Assembly: GCA_003952965.2 (NCBI GenBank)
Contig: CM025850.1
Coordinates: 10,334,711-10,398,710, forward strand
Direction: 5' to 3'
Length of the DNA: 64,000 bases
DNA from: Morella rubra
Taxonomy: Eukaryota; Streptophyta; Magnoliopsida; Fagales; Myricaceae
Below are positions 53,491 to 64,000 of this stretch, in pieces. The notes beneath the pieces are model-generated. The model worked only from the letters and a program-made list of their open reading frames with translations, did no database searches and had not been told where the DNA came from. The number at the start of each line of letters is the position of its first letter. Position 1 is the first letter of the stretch. A program made the position numbers and the translations under genes.

Positions 53491-53675
53491 CACCTTTATT
53501 AATTGCGCTCACTTATGTTAAATATACAGCGCAACCAAACCAAATAGAACTTAAAAAAAAAAAAAAAACCAAATAGAAATCGTGACAAGTGGACAACACT
53601 GAAGGTTATTTTATGGTAGGGAACAACTGCCTAGCAGCCCAAGGCATCAAAAACACTTTCCCATTACCTTTTCTC

Positions 53676-55869
53676 TCATCCTAAGTTTCGTGCTAATTTC
53701 TTGCAGAACTCAAGGGTGTGCAATTTATCCGGTTTCCACCGAAATTTTCGGTTTCGGTTCCGGTATCAGTATCAGTTCCGGTCTATTCCAGTATCGGAAC
53801 CGGAACTTATTTTAGGAAAATTTCGGAATTGGAATCGGAACCGGAAATTCCTGCGAAAATGTCGAAAATTCTGGTTCCGATACAATTTTTTAAAATTTCA
53901 AAAAATATTGTAATTTTAGTTTAGAATTTGCCTCTTTCAATTTGGATTATTTCAAAAAATATTGTAAATATTGCCTCTTTCAAGTTGTTTAGTTGTTTAT
54001 TTATTTGTATGATTAATTGTTTGTTTAGTAGTTTTTTTTGTAATTTTAATTTATTGTTTATTTTGACGTGTTTTTATTTTGTTTGAAATTTAGTTGTAAT
54101 TTTAATTTAGAGTTTATTTAGACATCCTGAAATAATGAAATATTGTTTTGGAATTTAGTTGTTTAGTTCTAATTTTAATTTAGAGTTATTTGACCATGTT
54201 TATTTTGTTTTAGCCCACAAAATACAACTTAAAAAATTCATTTTTGGGCAATGGGCCCAAATTAAATCTGGACTTTTTAGGCCCAGATAAGGAACCGGAA
54301 TTTCTGATTCCGGTTCCAATTCTGGTTGATTCCGGAATGAAACATGAATGATAATAATGATTCCGGTAGGTACCGGAATCAGAACCGGAATGACCAATTC
54401 CGGTTCCATCCATTCCGGTGCCCACCCTTGGTAGAACTCATCGCAGGGGCCAGGGGAATTGCCGACTCCTGCGTACCAAGTCTGAGTGGCACATAGAGCG
54501 AGCGCTAATAATGCGCCAAAAAGAGCGAGCATCGTCAAGGGGCTGCTGAGATGAGCGTGAAAGAATTGAGCTATCCAGGTCATCCACCTGTTGTCGTAGT
54601 AGTCCTGAATCTGGTGCCGGACATCCTCATATGCTTTGAGGTTAGGCATCAAGTCGGTGCCCATCTCGTTGAAGAGTTGAGCCACTTCGTTGTCGTTGCC
54701 AAGGAAGTTGTTGAGTATGCGTTCTTTCCTCAGCTGCTTGACATCGTTGGCTTCATTAATGAGTGAATTGAGGAAGGTTATGTAAGTGGTGACTTCATAG
54801 CCGTTGTCAAAATCCGGACACAGTTCGTAGGCTACCAAGTTCATGAACTTTGGCCCGGTGGAATCATCTACTATAATTGAAGGAAGCCAAAGGTATCCGG
54901 GGTATAAATTGAATCTTCTGGTAAAATCTATGCTTGTTAAGAAACAGTTGTTTCGACACTTCAATTTGATACCTGCTGCTTTAAGCTCCTGGACAGAGCG
55001 ATACGTTTGCCAATCTGAGCCGTTTTCATTTCGGCCGGCTTTAGTAACGGGTTCCCCCAAGAGAGTTGTCCTCAGAAGTTCAAGAAGATGGGCTGGCTCT
55101 CTTTGCAATGTTGGTGTTCTTCTTTCCGTCCGCCTCTGCTGCGAATGAGTGCTTTCTTCTTTTGATCGTTGCTGATCCTTTCGTAGCATATTCGAGCTTC
55201 TAATAAAATTCTCAATTGACTTCCTATACTCGTTTTCCTCCTTGCTTAAGCTCATCAAGTATTTGAGGAGACAATACGGAAGTTGGTTCTCCAGCAAGAA
55301 CAAATCCTGTTGACCGAAGGCAGCACAGTCATTCTTTATTTTAACGTCACGAACTTGCCATTCACAGCGCAGTACATGTACTGTAGGATTGCGCAGCGGT
55401 CGACGAACAACATCCAGGCAAGGTTCTCATCATCATAGCCCTTCGTCACCTCCTCCTCGAAGCATTTTCTCAGTTCCTTGATTCTCTGCTCAATCTCCTT
55501 GCATAAATCTCGTATATCCTTGCCGCTTCTTTTGACGAACTCTTTCGCCAATTTAAGCTTGTACTTCTCCGCTAGCCGGTACTTTTCCTTCCCTTGATGG
55601 ATAGGACCCAGTGACACTGCTCTTGGCTCATAGAACTTGGCGAAATTTCTGCGATCTCGCAGCAAGATTACAACCTTCTGTATTTTTGGTGTTGCGGGCG
55701 CTTGGGCTTGATTCTCCTTACTTTCTCCTGCCTCCAGTACCATTTTGTACCTATGCTCCTTGTTTGTGGCATTAATGGCAGGTGGGTCGAGGCTGCTGCT
55801 TCTTTCTCCGACTTCTCTTTTGACAACCTTCCTCCAATGTGCCTCCTCCTCATAAGCAACATGCTCCAT
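53676..55869 (-). pseudogene. DUF247 plant membrane protein gene, frameshifted and hAT-interrupted
   Basis: DUF247 proteins are plant-specific, mostly single-exon, with a C-terminal membrane helix. Most have no known function, though some act in grass self-incompatibility. On the minus strand a 177-codon frame (55869-55336) has VVILLRDRRNFAKFYEPR, VSLGPIHQGKEKY and ILQYMYCAVNGKFVTLK. It ends where the family continues with (I)KND..AFGQQDLFLLENQLPY. That text resumes in another frame just after 55336, implying loss of one base in an A-run. The second frame carries FLLENQLPYCLLKYLM, the IPLATEL-like middle part and the helix PLTMLALFGALLALALC. The C-terminus is then cut at DEF by a 720-bp hAT element. 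Across the insertion the original frame would have ended FCKKLARNLG and stop at 53676. As it stands, reading runs into the element and ends at 54200. It may still yield a shortened protein if the A-run loss is a sequencing error. Confidence 0.82.
53711..54430. mobile_element. Non-autonomous hAT element, 720 bp
   Basis: The ends are perfect 8-bp inverted repeats, CAAGGGTG at 53711 and CACCCTTG ending at 54430. The target duplication is 8 bp with one mismatch: GCAGAACT at 53703-53710 and GTAGAACT at 54431-54438. Both subterminal regions are dense in GGTTCCGG/CCGGAACC motifs, as at the right end of the large hAT element at 35.5-40.0 kb, so that family may have supplied the transposase. No transposase motif is present inside; the middle is A/T-rich with repeated GTTTAGTTGTTTA-type words. 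It sits in the last codons of the DUF247 gene. Confidence 0.92.
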
Positions 55870-57163
55870 TTTAGAGCCTGGAAGTCTCAGACTGTGAAGA
55901 TAGACTAGTGCACGACTAAAATGGTTAGCTACTATAACTCTTGGAATAATGAAGAAACGCCCATAGCGAACACTTTATTTTCAACAACATTGATTTCTCG
56001 ACTTCTACTAAAGTCAAGGCAAAGCTAGTGAATTGTGTTTAATAATCTAGAGAATTTTTTTTCACATCTAACGACTTCCAAGTGTTTCATAGAAGGAGGT
56101 AATTGGTTGAAGCAAGGGATATTCATTCTTTTATTTAACAATGGAACAAAGCATTCTAAAGAGTGAATTTTGGTCTCTTTTTTTCTTTTTTCTTTCTTTC
56201 TTTGTTGCTTGTTCCTTTTCTCTTCGAGAAGCTACACTCTACCCAACAAAATTTTACCAGGAATTGCTTGTAAGTTTAGCAGTGTTACGATGCAGTTGAA
56301 AAAGGGTCTATGTGGCTGCTTTTATAATGGCCTCTTCACCGTTTGATGTTAGCAAGACTGTAACGACATTTTCTTCTTCTTCTTTGTTAGAGTACAGTCA
56401 GCTCCAGCTCAATGCTCCAGCTCAGCTGCTCCTTCCAGCCAGCCATCAACGTCGGCAGATGACTCCAACGTTCCGGAAGATTCCCATGTAACAACTTGAT
56501 ATACATTATAAGAATAATGCCTAAAAATCATTTATATGAATAATAGTTATTTAGATGTCACATGTTTATATTTATTTATTGGGTAATATGATGTGCATAA
56601 GATGTTGCATAGATATTATTGAGTGACATTGTAGAAAAGTCATGTCAATGATTAATGAATCAAAGGTTACTTGTTCACTTGATGTTTTGTTCTAGACCAA
56701 GGTACATATTGATACGATAGGTCTACACTCGTTGTGTCTCTATTTAATAGGATGATGGACTTCGACATTGAGATAGTGATTTTAAGCAAACAAGTGAGTG
56801 TAATATAAGAGTACATGTATTGAACGAGATCAAATATGAATACCTTTTGAAGTGATCATTGATGTTGAGAAAAATATTCAACACAATTAGTTTATTATAT
56901 CCTTAGACCTGAGAGGTTTATATGGATCTATTTATTATACTTGTGCTTTGACTGAGTCATTTGGTGATGATCTTTCTAGGTCAAATATTTCAATAACGTT
57001 GGGTCTTGTACATAATAAATGAGTTTGTATAAATGCTCAATAAGGAATCCACCAGTCACTTAATGAGGCAGTATATTCAATGTATCTGTATAGGATTGGA
57101 CTAGAAATGAATCCATTAGCCAATAGTATTTTGTGAAAATATTTTTGAAATTAATATATATTA
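55870..57163. other. Upstream of DUF247; non-coding
   Basis: Contains the likely DUF247 promoter in the first few hundred bases. The rest (56.5-57.16 kb) is A/T-rich, resembles decayed repeat DNA, and cannot be assigned. Confidence 0.4.
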
Positions 57164-57172
57164 TATATTTAT

Positions 57173-57709
57173 GGCTAAATTACTCCGTACGTCCCTGGGG
57201 TTTGACCTTTTCCCAGTTTGGTCCTCAAGGTTCGATTTTTCTAAAAACATCCCTGGGGTGAGGACCCATTACCAAATAGATCCTAGCATCAACTCTTGGA
57301 CGGAAATGCACACGTGGCTAACGGTTTACACGTGGGCACTTACAGCTGGATTTTTAAAAAAAAATCTCGCCCAATCGCAATGTAGACCCCCGATCAGGGT
57401 TTTTTTTTTTTTTTTTTTTTTTAAAAATTTAGATTTTAGATTTAATTTTTATTTTTTAAAATATTTTTATTTTTTATTTATTGTAGTGACACGTGTCACA
57501 TTACGATTGGGCGAGATTTTTAAAAAAAATCCAGCTGTCAATGCCACGTGTAAGCCGTTAGTCACGTGTGCATTTCCGTCCAAGAGTTGACGCTAGGATC
57601 TATTTGGTAATGGTCCTCACCTCAGGGATGCTTTTAGGGAAAATCAAACCCTGAGGACCAAACTGGAAAAAAAAGGTCAAACCCCAGGGACGTACGGAAT
57701 AATTTAGCC
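57173..57709. mobile_element. Complete MULE-type MITE with ~215-bp inverted arms, 537 bp
   Basis: Left arm about 57173-57387 and right arm about 57497-57709 are inverted copies at roughly nine identical bases in ten. The termini are GGCTAAATTA(C/T)TCCG. A perfect 9-bp target duplication, TATATTTAT, flanks it at 57164-57172 and 57710-57718, which is the Mutator signature. The ~110-bp centre is T/A-rich. The transcript would fold into a long hairpin. It has no coding capacity and so depends on a transposase elsewhere. Confidence 0.93.
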
Positions 57710-57718
57710 TATATTTAT

Positions 57719-59060
57719 TTGTGAAATTATTTTATAAACAATTGATAGTCCAACGAGTTATAGATTGTGAATTGAGAATTAAATAAGTTAAGGACTTAAT
57801 CGGTGATATAATTTTGGTCCTATTGACTCATGTGGAATATAATATGGTGGAAGGATAAATAAACGAATAATTGTTAGCATAAGGGGTTTCAAAAATCAAT
57901 TTCAAATACTCGGGGTAAATTGTGATATATTAATAGACATGATCACAATTAGTAGAAGCCTAAAATTCGGAATAAATAATGGAGTTAATGGAAAAAGAGT
58001 TTTTCATTGATCCTATGGCCGAGATATGAGGTCTCTAACGATCCCAAACTATATCACATCTAAGGTTCAGAAAAAAAAAAAAAAAAAAAAAAAGACTATA
58101 AGATAGTTTTTCTAGACAGTTGACTATTATGACTTTGAGAAACCCTATGACGGCTGTGAGGCAGGAAAGGAAGGAGGTTTGTGAAATCAAAGACTCAAGG
58201 TGTGAGATCAACAAGACCTGAAGATTATCAAAGATTGAAGATTTAATTCGCAGACAAGTTCAAGATCGTTTGTCAGATCAAATAAGTATGATAATTTCCG
58301 TAGACAAACTTTCACACGCATCCTTTGTACGCAAATATAGGATCAATATTCCTTTCTATAACGGCTTTGCACAGCCTATTAATACTCAGTGTATTCTTGA
58401 ATGATTAATGAGGGAAGCCTTTGTATCATTCTTTCACAAAGTTTTTATTCTTCTTCTTCTTCTTCCTGGAATCCATTTTTCGCTTTGCTCTAATTTTTTT
58501 GGACTTGGCTTTATTTGTGGAAAGAGCTCTCTTAACCTCATTGGCGGATTTAGGAGCCCCGGTTGGCCAATGTAAAACATTGAATTTTTTTTATTTATTA
58601 TATATATATATATATTTTTTATAACTAATCTTATCCCTTTAGCCCAGGCCCGCCCCCCTAAGTTTAATTTTCAGTCTTACACCCAGTGGCATGTTAGTTC
58701 TATATTTCTATGTAGATGCGCCACTAAATTAAGCTTTCGCGGGTTTGATTGAGTAACTGGGATTGTTTTCTCCTTCGGTTGTCACAGTTCGATTCACTCC
58801 GAATCATTATTCTTAAGGAACGAGTACTTTCCCAATGCCCAAATGAGTTATTTGATTTGTTCTGGTTTAGTTTGTTCGAGATCATTTATTAGGAATCTGA
58901 TCATGAATTTTTTTATTAATCACTCATTGCAATGGAGCGGATTGTGGGTTAGTTCTTCTAAAGGGTGGGTGGCGGGCATAGTCTCTGCTGAGGTTTTGTT
59001 CAAGTATAATAGCTCTTAGCTTAGGTGGAGCTGATACAGCTTGATGATCTCATCGCAAAC
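57719..59060. other. A/T-rich repeat-like DNA, unassigned
   Basis: Includes a poly-A run at about 58071-58093 and an (AT)n run near 58601-58615. The 58.1-58.45 kb part has the look of an old retroelement end, but I see no paired ends or primer site. No gene recognised. Confidence 0.35.
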
Positions 59061-59075
59061 TGATTATTTTTAGAA

Positions 59076-60505
59076 TCTGTTAGCTGTATAGTTAGCTAGT
59101 TAGTTCTGTATAAAGGAAGATACTCGGGTATGAATGTAGCATTGTATACAACAGATAAAGTAATTCAAATATACAGTTTTTCACTCATTCTCTCTTTCTC
59201 ATCTTCTAACCTTTGTTTTTTCTATTCGAATTTACGTGGTATCAGAGCTTTTAATGGCTTCTGAAACTCCATCTTCGGCGACTCATTCTGATAAATCAAG
59301 TCCTTAATTACTCTCTGCACAATGGAGATAAGCCTGATGCTATTCTGGTTTCTCATGCTCTCAATAGTGAGAACTATTCAAGTTGGCGCCAATCCATGGA
59401 AATGTGTAATTCCTCTCTCTTTTTCATCTGTTTGATTTCTCTTATAGAATATATATCTATATATTAGTATGAGATGCTATGTTTAGCTTAGTTTTAATAT
59501 ACTTGCTGTGCACATGTTAATTCTCTTAATTGTGAAACTTTAGTAGTTGCATTTATTTTTATATTTTTTTTTTATATGAGCTTATTGAGCTACTACTTGT
59601 GCATATTTTATATTTTGTCATAGACATAGTGAAGAATTAACCATAAAGCAATATTCGTAACAAATCGATATGGGAGATGCAATGCAGAATGAATGCATCA
59701 GTTTCTCGATCAGTTCACTCTTTTTTTTCTTTTCTTTTTTCTCGGTCTGATAGAGGTGTCATTTCTTCGCTCTGTTTAACCCTCAGAGCTTGGGTTGTGC
59801 ATTCCTCCTCTCCTCTGGGACTTTGTCCCGTGCCCCAGCACCAAGATCCAGTTAGGCATAATTGTTCCATCGCCTAGGAATACCAACCACTATCCTCTTA
59901 GTGGTGGCTTGCACTATCCCCACTGTAACGGTACCGTCACCTGATCTCAAGACCACCTCTAGGTATAGTTTTGTTCAGTAATTTCGGTCGATAAAATCTC
60001 AATACTCATGTGATGTTGATGCAGTATGACTTTTTTTCTTTTCTATGCATCTTATCAATAACCAAATCATTAAAAGAGCTCAAGGAAATGCATACGAATA
60101 AAAAAAAGATCGTAAATGAAATTAAGTAAACGGTTGCCGCTAAGTTTTTTTTTTCAAGCCAATCGTCAGGATTTTATAGGATCAATTCGTGTCGTAATCC
60201 CCGCTTGTGTGTATATATTACTTAATAGATAAGTCTAGGGGGTAAGTACTGGCACGAGACATGACAAAATGACACTCAGCGAGAAGAACAAACTTGAGTT
60301 TGTTGATGACTCTCTTACCAAAACCGAGCTCCTCTGCGTCTACATATTCTTTTTGGATTCGATGCAATAACATGGTTGTGTCTTGGTTGCTTAATTCGAT
60401 CTCAAAAGAACTTGCTAATAGTGTTCTTTATGTCGATACATCTTTGGTATATGAAAGAATTTGCATAATGTTCTCTCAGAGGTATTTGGACCCACGGATT
60501 TTTAA
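59076..60505 (+). mobile_element. Copia-type LTR retrotransposon fossil (LTR end, primer site, gag part)
   Basis: A likely LTR end with TATAAAGG near 59113 is followed by the initiator-Met tRNA primer site TGGTATCAGAGC at 59237-59248, then the beginning of a Copia gag region. A further gag part lies at about 60270-60505. The two parts are separated by a nested solo LTR. No pol region or second LTR is seen. It is a broken, old remnant with several breaks, and its exact left limit is uncertain. Confidence 0.75.
59405..60266. mobile_element. Solo LTR (862 bp) nested in the Copia fossil
   Basis: The insert starts TGTAATTCC and ends ATGACA, the usual TG...CA ends of an LTR. A perfect 5-bp direct repeat, AAATG, flanks it at 59400-59404 and 60267-60271. 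There is no internal retroelement sequence. This is what remains after recombination between the two LTRs of an element that inserted into the older Copia copy. Its family is not identified. Confidence 0.8.
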
Positions 60506-62075
60506 TGATCCAAAAGTTTCATTTGCTTCATTTATCGTAGGTGTAGAGTTCATGTATTTGATATGGTTATGGTTGACCATTAGATGGTATTAGATATAAG
60601 AGATTTATAGATAAATGATACAATCGTACAGTAAGGGCACCTAATATTTTCTCATAAGAGTTATATGATGAGACAATATACTGGTATACCAGTTATATGA
60701 ACAGATTCGAAACGCTACCGTATGCAGGAAATTAAAAAAACGATACTCTTTTTCCGCACGTGGTACTGGCACGAATACAGTGTGTAATATCAACGTTAAG
60801 ATACTAATGATTACACCCGTGGTACTAATTAACTCACCCGCAAAGACGAAAGAGAATAGCATCTATTGAATCAGGTGTCTGATAGAGCAAATAAGATACT
60901 TTAATTAAAGTTGCAAAGTATATTTACAAATGACATAATATATATTGAACACTTGATTTAAAAAAATGAGTTGTCTAGCCTATATCTTTCTAAATTGTTC
61001 ATCTCACTATATAAGTTTTAAAACTCTAAGATACAAATGTTTCTTTTTTTAATTACATGCGAGTGATCCACGCGTGGTGTCATTAATATAATAAGGTGTT
61101 GTTTTTTTGCCGTGTTGTGGTATCATGAATTATTCTTTCACTAAGGAGTTTGCTCTGGAAGTCCTCACTTATCTAATATAAATGAGTATTCATGTGACTT
61201 CATCTAACTCCCAATCCGCAAGTGTTCCAATTGTGCAAGCAAGTAAGGTGCCACGGCTCCTGGTCACACGTCACGTTTATTGAGCGACACTTTGGGCTAT
61301 CTTCTGAATTGGGCAATGTAGGTACTTATGATATTGTGTTTTATTGAGAAACTCATAGTTTTCTAATGGAATCTCTAGTAGGACTGGAGTAGTTGCCTTG
61401 TGGTATTTTTTGATCTTCTTCCTATATTAGTGCGGCCCAGTCTATCCTGAAGAGAGTTTTTGGGAAGCGGGCTTGATTTCTCTGTGCAATCTGAACTTGC
61501 CTCGTTAAGCCTTTGGCAATTAGTATGTCTCCATCATTGTATTCTAGAGGAATTCATTATTTCCTCCCTTGTTAGTTCGGTCTTATACTAGCCGTGTTCG
61601 AGGGACTTTATAGATCAATACTGGCAGACCACGCTGTCAGCGTATTTCGGATAATATGTGAGGGGTTTCAGACAAACGTTTGAGAGATTTCTCCAAATGA
61701 CTTGTCTCGCACGACTTGTCTACCAGGACTTTCATCTTTTGACAAATTCATACCCCTCGCATTTACACTCCGAACAAGAGCTTGAAACTTAGCTTTTAGA
61801 AAATCTGTGACGTTGATTAGAGTATATCGACGTGGATGAAATATAATATATCCGCTTTTTATTAAAGCATTCATGTTGGTGGGATGCTAATTCGTGTTTG
61901 GCCCATAATTGGTCTAATTGTGGCAGCTAGGGAGAATGGTTATGTAGAATATCTCTTGTTTCTATGGTATTCTCCTTTGATGTACTTAACGCTGTACAAT
62001 CCTCCTCATCCTCTCCTGAGCTGTGTGTTCCTTGTCGTTGTTTTGAGATGGAGATCTTGCTTAGGATAAAATATA

Positions 62076-62116
<41 letters not shown>

Positions 62117-62129
62117 AGAGAGAAAGAGT
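60506..62129. other. Unassigned A/T-rich DNA ending in a long A tract
   Basis: No gene family recognised. An A-rich tract at 62077-62117 could be the poly-A tail of an unrecognised retroposon on its left. Confidence 0.4.
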
Positions 62130-62250
62130 ATCTAGTCAGTGAGCTTTAGTCTCAGCTGGCATACCTTGGTTCCTTTTCCCAATCTTGGGTGGTCGAATCC
62201 CCGCACATTTGCCCGCAGTGCTAAGTCCTTGCTCCACCAGTTGTCCTATA
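62130..62250 (+). mobile_element. tRNA-derived SINE-like sequence
   Basis: A box A-like TAGTCTCAGCTGG at 62147-62159 and a box B-like GGTCGAATCC at 62191-62200 are spaced as in tRNA promoters. The sequence between cannot fold as a tRNA. No target duplication or 3' tail was pinned down, so the limits are approximate. Confidence 0.4.
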
Positions 62251-63329
62251 TATAAATAAATAATAAGCAAGTATCTCTAATTAAATTAATTGTGGTGCGA
62301 GTGATAGATGCTCTAGTTATCTTGTTTTACAATGGCTGTCAAATAAACGGAAGTGGAGAGGATCCTCATGTATGCTTACTTCACAGCGGCGAAGAGATAC
62401 AAAGCAATCTGGTTGCTTTTGTACTTAATCACAACAGATGTATCCTTTAAAGTTGTTCTAGAAGTAATATCACTGTATTTCTCGTTGTAAATTTTAAAGC
62501 TAAATAACGCATTTTAGTATTAGGAAGATATGAATTGCTTTTTCTTATTCTTTTTTGAGCGCTTATGTGATGAATTTCTTTTTCTCCTTCACTAGAGAAG
62601 ATCATATATACATTTCTAGCTCACAACAATGGAATATTTAAACAGGAATTTGCTTGAAAATTACAGATATTATGGACTAGTTTATATTCTTTTACATTCG
62701 GAATATTCAGCAAACGGCGACCATGGTATATATTATGCCAATAAAAACTCAATCGCATGTAGACTCTATATATCTATAAGTGGTTATCTAGGAATCGGTT
62801 ATGATAGTTCTTTCTTTCTACACGATAACAAATCCACATTATTACTTGGGTCACAGATGCATATGTCAACACGACACCTTGACCAATTCACGAGATTTAG
62901 ACGCCATTAACGCGAACGGCGTTGAGAACATAACTTTTTATTTGAAAAAAATCCATGCAATTGAAATGTGAATTCGACAAAACTATAGAACTTAAAAATT
63001 ACGGCGACCCAATAACTTATGAATCCATGAAATCTCTAATAACAATTACATGCTACAAAACTCATATTGCGTGACGAGGTTAAAGAATCTATACACACAC
63101 CAAAGAAAAGATAAACCAAATTTATACATTTCATGTATTGCACCCAGTCGGCATGAACCTCAACTTTTTATACCATCACGCAAGTAACACTCACAATGAC
63201 AACTGGGCTCTTCAAGGGTCTTTTATTTTTGCAAACTTAAAAAAGACGACCTTGTTTATATTTGCATTAGCTTGAATACTTCAGGAAGAGCCCCATTTAG
63301 CTACACTTTGAGAAAGACGAGGATAGATG
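62251..63329. other. Non-coding, nothing recognised
   Basis: A/T-rich. The 93-codon open frame at 62629-62910 has no family features and no splice context. Confidence 0.45.
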
Positions 63330-63796
63330 CAAAGACAGCAGCAAAGAAGTTCTCATTACCTTTTCGTTTGGTTTAAGCTTTGAGCCAATTTCGTGCAGAG
63401 GTCAAAGCAGGTGCTGGTTGAAGAGTCAACAGGGTACCCTTTATGTAAAGTCATTGAGTGCGAAGTCAGATCGCCTTAATTGTATGTAGCAATCCGGATA
63501 ATGCACCGAAGATGTATAAGAGCTCGAGAGGATGATCAGATCATAAGGGTGGCAGTGTTCTTCGAGAGATGTGATCAGAGTGGAGGTACTAGAATATTTG
63601 AAGCGTTCCATTGGTCAACCCAGCACAAACCTCCAGGATCCAATACGCACAAGCAACATGTATTAGTACGAGATAAAAGAAATAAATACCGTAATGTAAT
63701 CTGGTGTCTGCGAATTACCCGGACATCCTCATATGCTTTGAGGTTAGGCATCAAGTCGGTGCCCATCTCGTTGAAGAGTTGAGCCACTTCGTTGTC
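63330..63796 (-). pseudogene. DUF247 paralog fragment
   Basis: Positions 63719-63796 (78 bp) are identical to 54617-54694 in the DUF247 gene and code AQLFNEMGTDLMPNLKAYEDV on the minus strand. To its left, about 63345-63400 resembles the end of that gene: GCCAATTTCGTGCAG against GCTAATTTCTTGCAG, and CATTACCTTTTC in both. The intervening DNA does not match well, so this is a rearranged, broken copy. A likely origin is local duplication of the DUF247 gene about 8 kb away, before the hAT insertion. Confidence 0.7.
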
Positions 63797-64000
63797 AGAG
63801 TGTGCCTAATCCCCCACATTTGGAGAGAGGACATGCTCGAGTATTTTGGATTGAAACATTCCCCGTGACACTCGGCGTTCGGACCTCAGCTTGGTGTGTG
63901 GATGACAATCGTTTTTTGCTTACATTTCTAAATAAAATATGAACTGAAAGTAGGAAGGAAAGTAGTCTTTTGTGAGGATATAAAACGAGTGTGCAGGCAT

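Noticed and set aside
58140-58450. Retroelement LTR
   Set aside because: Has a vaguely LTR-like look but no paired copy, target duplication or primer site.
62629-62910. 93-codon open frame as a gene
   Set aside because: No homology seen, A/T-rich, no promoter or splice signals.
1-64000. CRISPR array, bacterial operon or plastid insertion
   Set aside because: Introns and plant nuclear gene families throughout. The regular repeats are adjacent copies without spacers, and no plastid or mitochondrial genome segment was recognised.

Overview
The window is nuclear DNA of a flowering plant, almost certainly a eudicot. Coding exons are split by GT-AG introns, the intergenic DNA is A/T-rich, and the genes are plant-specific: a pectin-type putative methyltransferase, BLADE-ON-PETIOLE, L-galactono-1,4-lactone dehydrogenase, lycopene beta-cyclase and a DUF247 protein. 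The transposons are also plant families. The species cannot be named from the sequence.

Layout. At 0.9-5.7 kb (+) lies a seven-exon PMT6-like methyltransferase whose promoter holds a ~112-bp tandem duplication. From 5.7 to 22.6 kb I recognise no gene. A degenerate repeat block sits at 22.6-22.9 kb, and a two-exon BLADE-ON-PETIOLE gene follows at 23.5-25.8 kb (+). Another gene-poor stretch runs to 31.9 kb, where a three-exon, 59-residue CYSTM gene lies (+). At 33.0-35.2 kb is a broken PPR gene whose 5' part belongs to a 643-bp unit present three times in tandem. A 4.5-kb hAT transposon with a perfect 8-bp target duplication and a decayed transposase fills 35.5-40.0 kb.

The second gene cluster follows: GLDH (40.9-45.2 kb, -, six exons), a CRAL-TRIO/SEC14-like gene (46.2-48.6 kb, -, three exons) and the intronless lycopene beta-cyclase gene (50.1-51.6 kb, +), which shows an apparent 1-nt deletion inside its transit-peptide region. 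PMT6, the CRAL-TRIO gene and LCYB match, from memory, the neighbouring Arabidopsis loci At3g10200, At3g10210 and At3g10230, so the window looks like a conserved segment expanded by other genes and transposons.

From 52.8 kb onward the window is accessory: a MULE-type MITE arm, a short LINE fragment with 20-bp target duplications, a DUF247 gene with a frameshift whose last codons are interrupted by a 720-bp non-autonomous hAT element, a complete 537-bp MULE-like hairpin element with 9-bp target duplications, a Copia fossil with a solo LTR nested inside it, a SINE-like sequence and a DUF247 paralog fragment. The host genes do not form one pathway. LCYB (carotenoids, plastid) and GLDH (ascorbate, mitochondrion) are both antioxidant biosynthesis genes, but nothing here shows they are co-regulated.

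No wholly new system was found. The most informative observations are the LCYB frameshift, the 643-bp triplication, the exactly delimited transposons and the hAT insertion at the DUF247 C-terminus.
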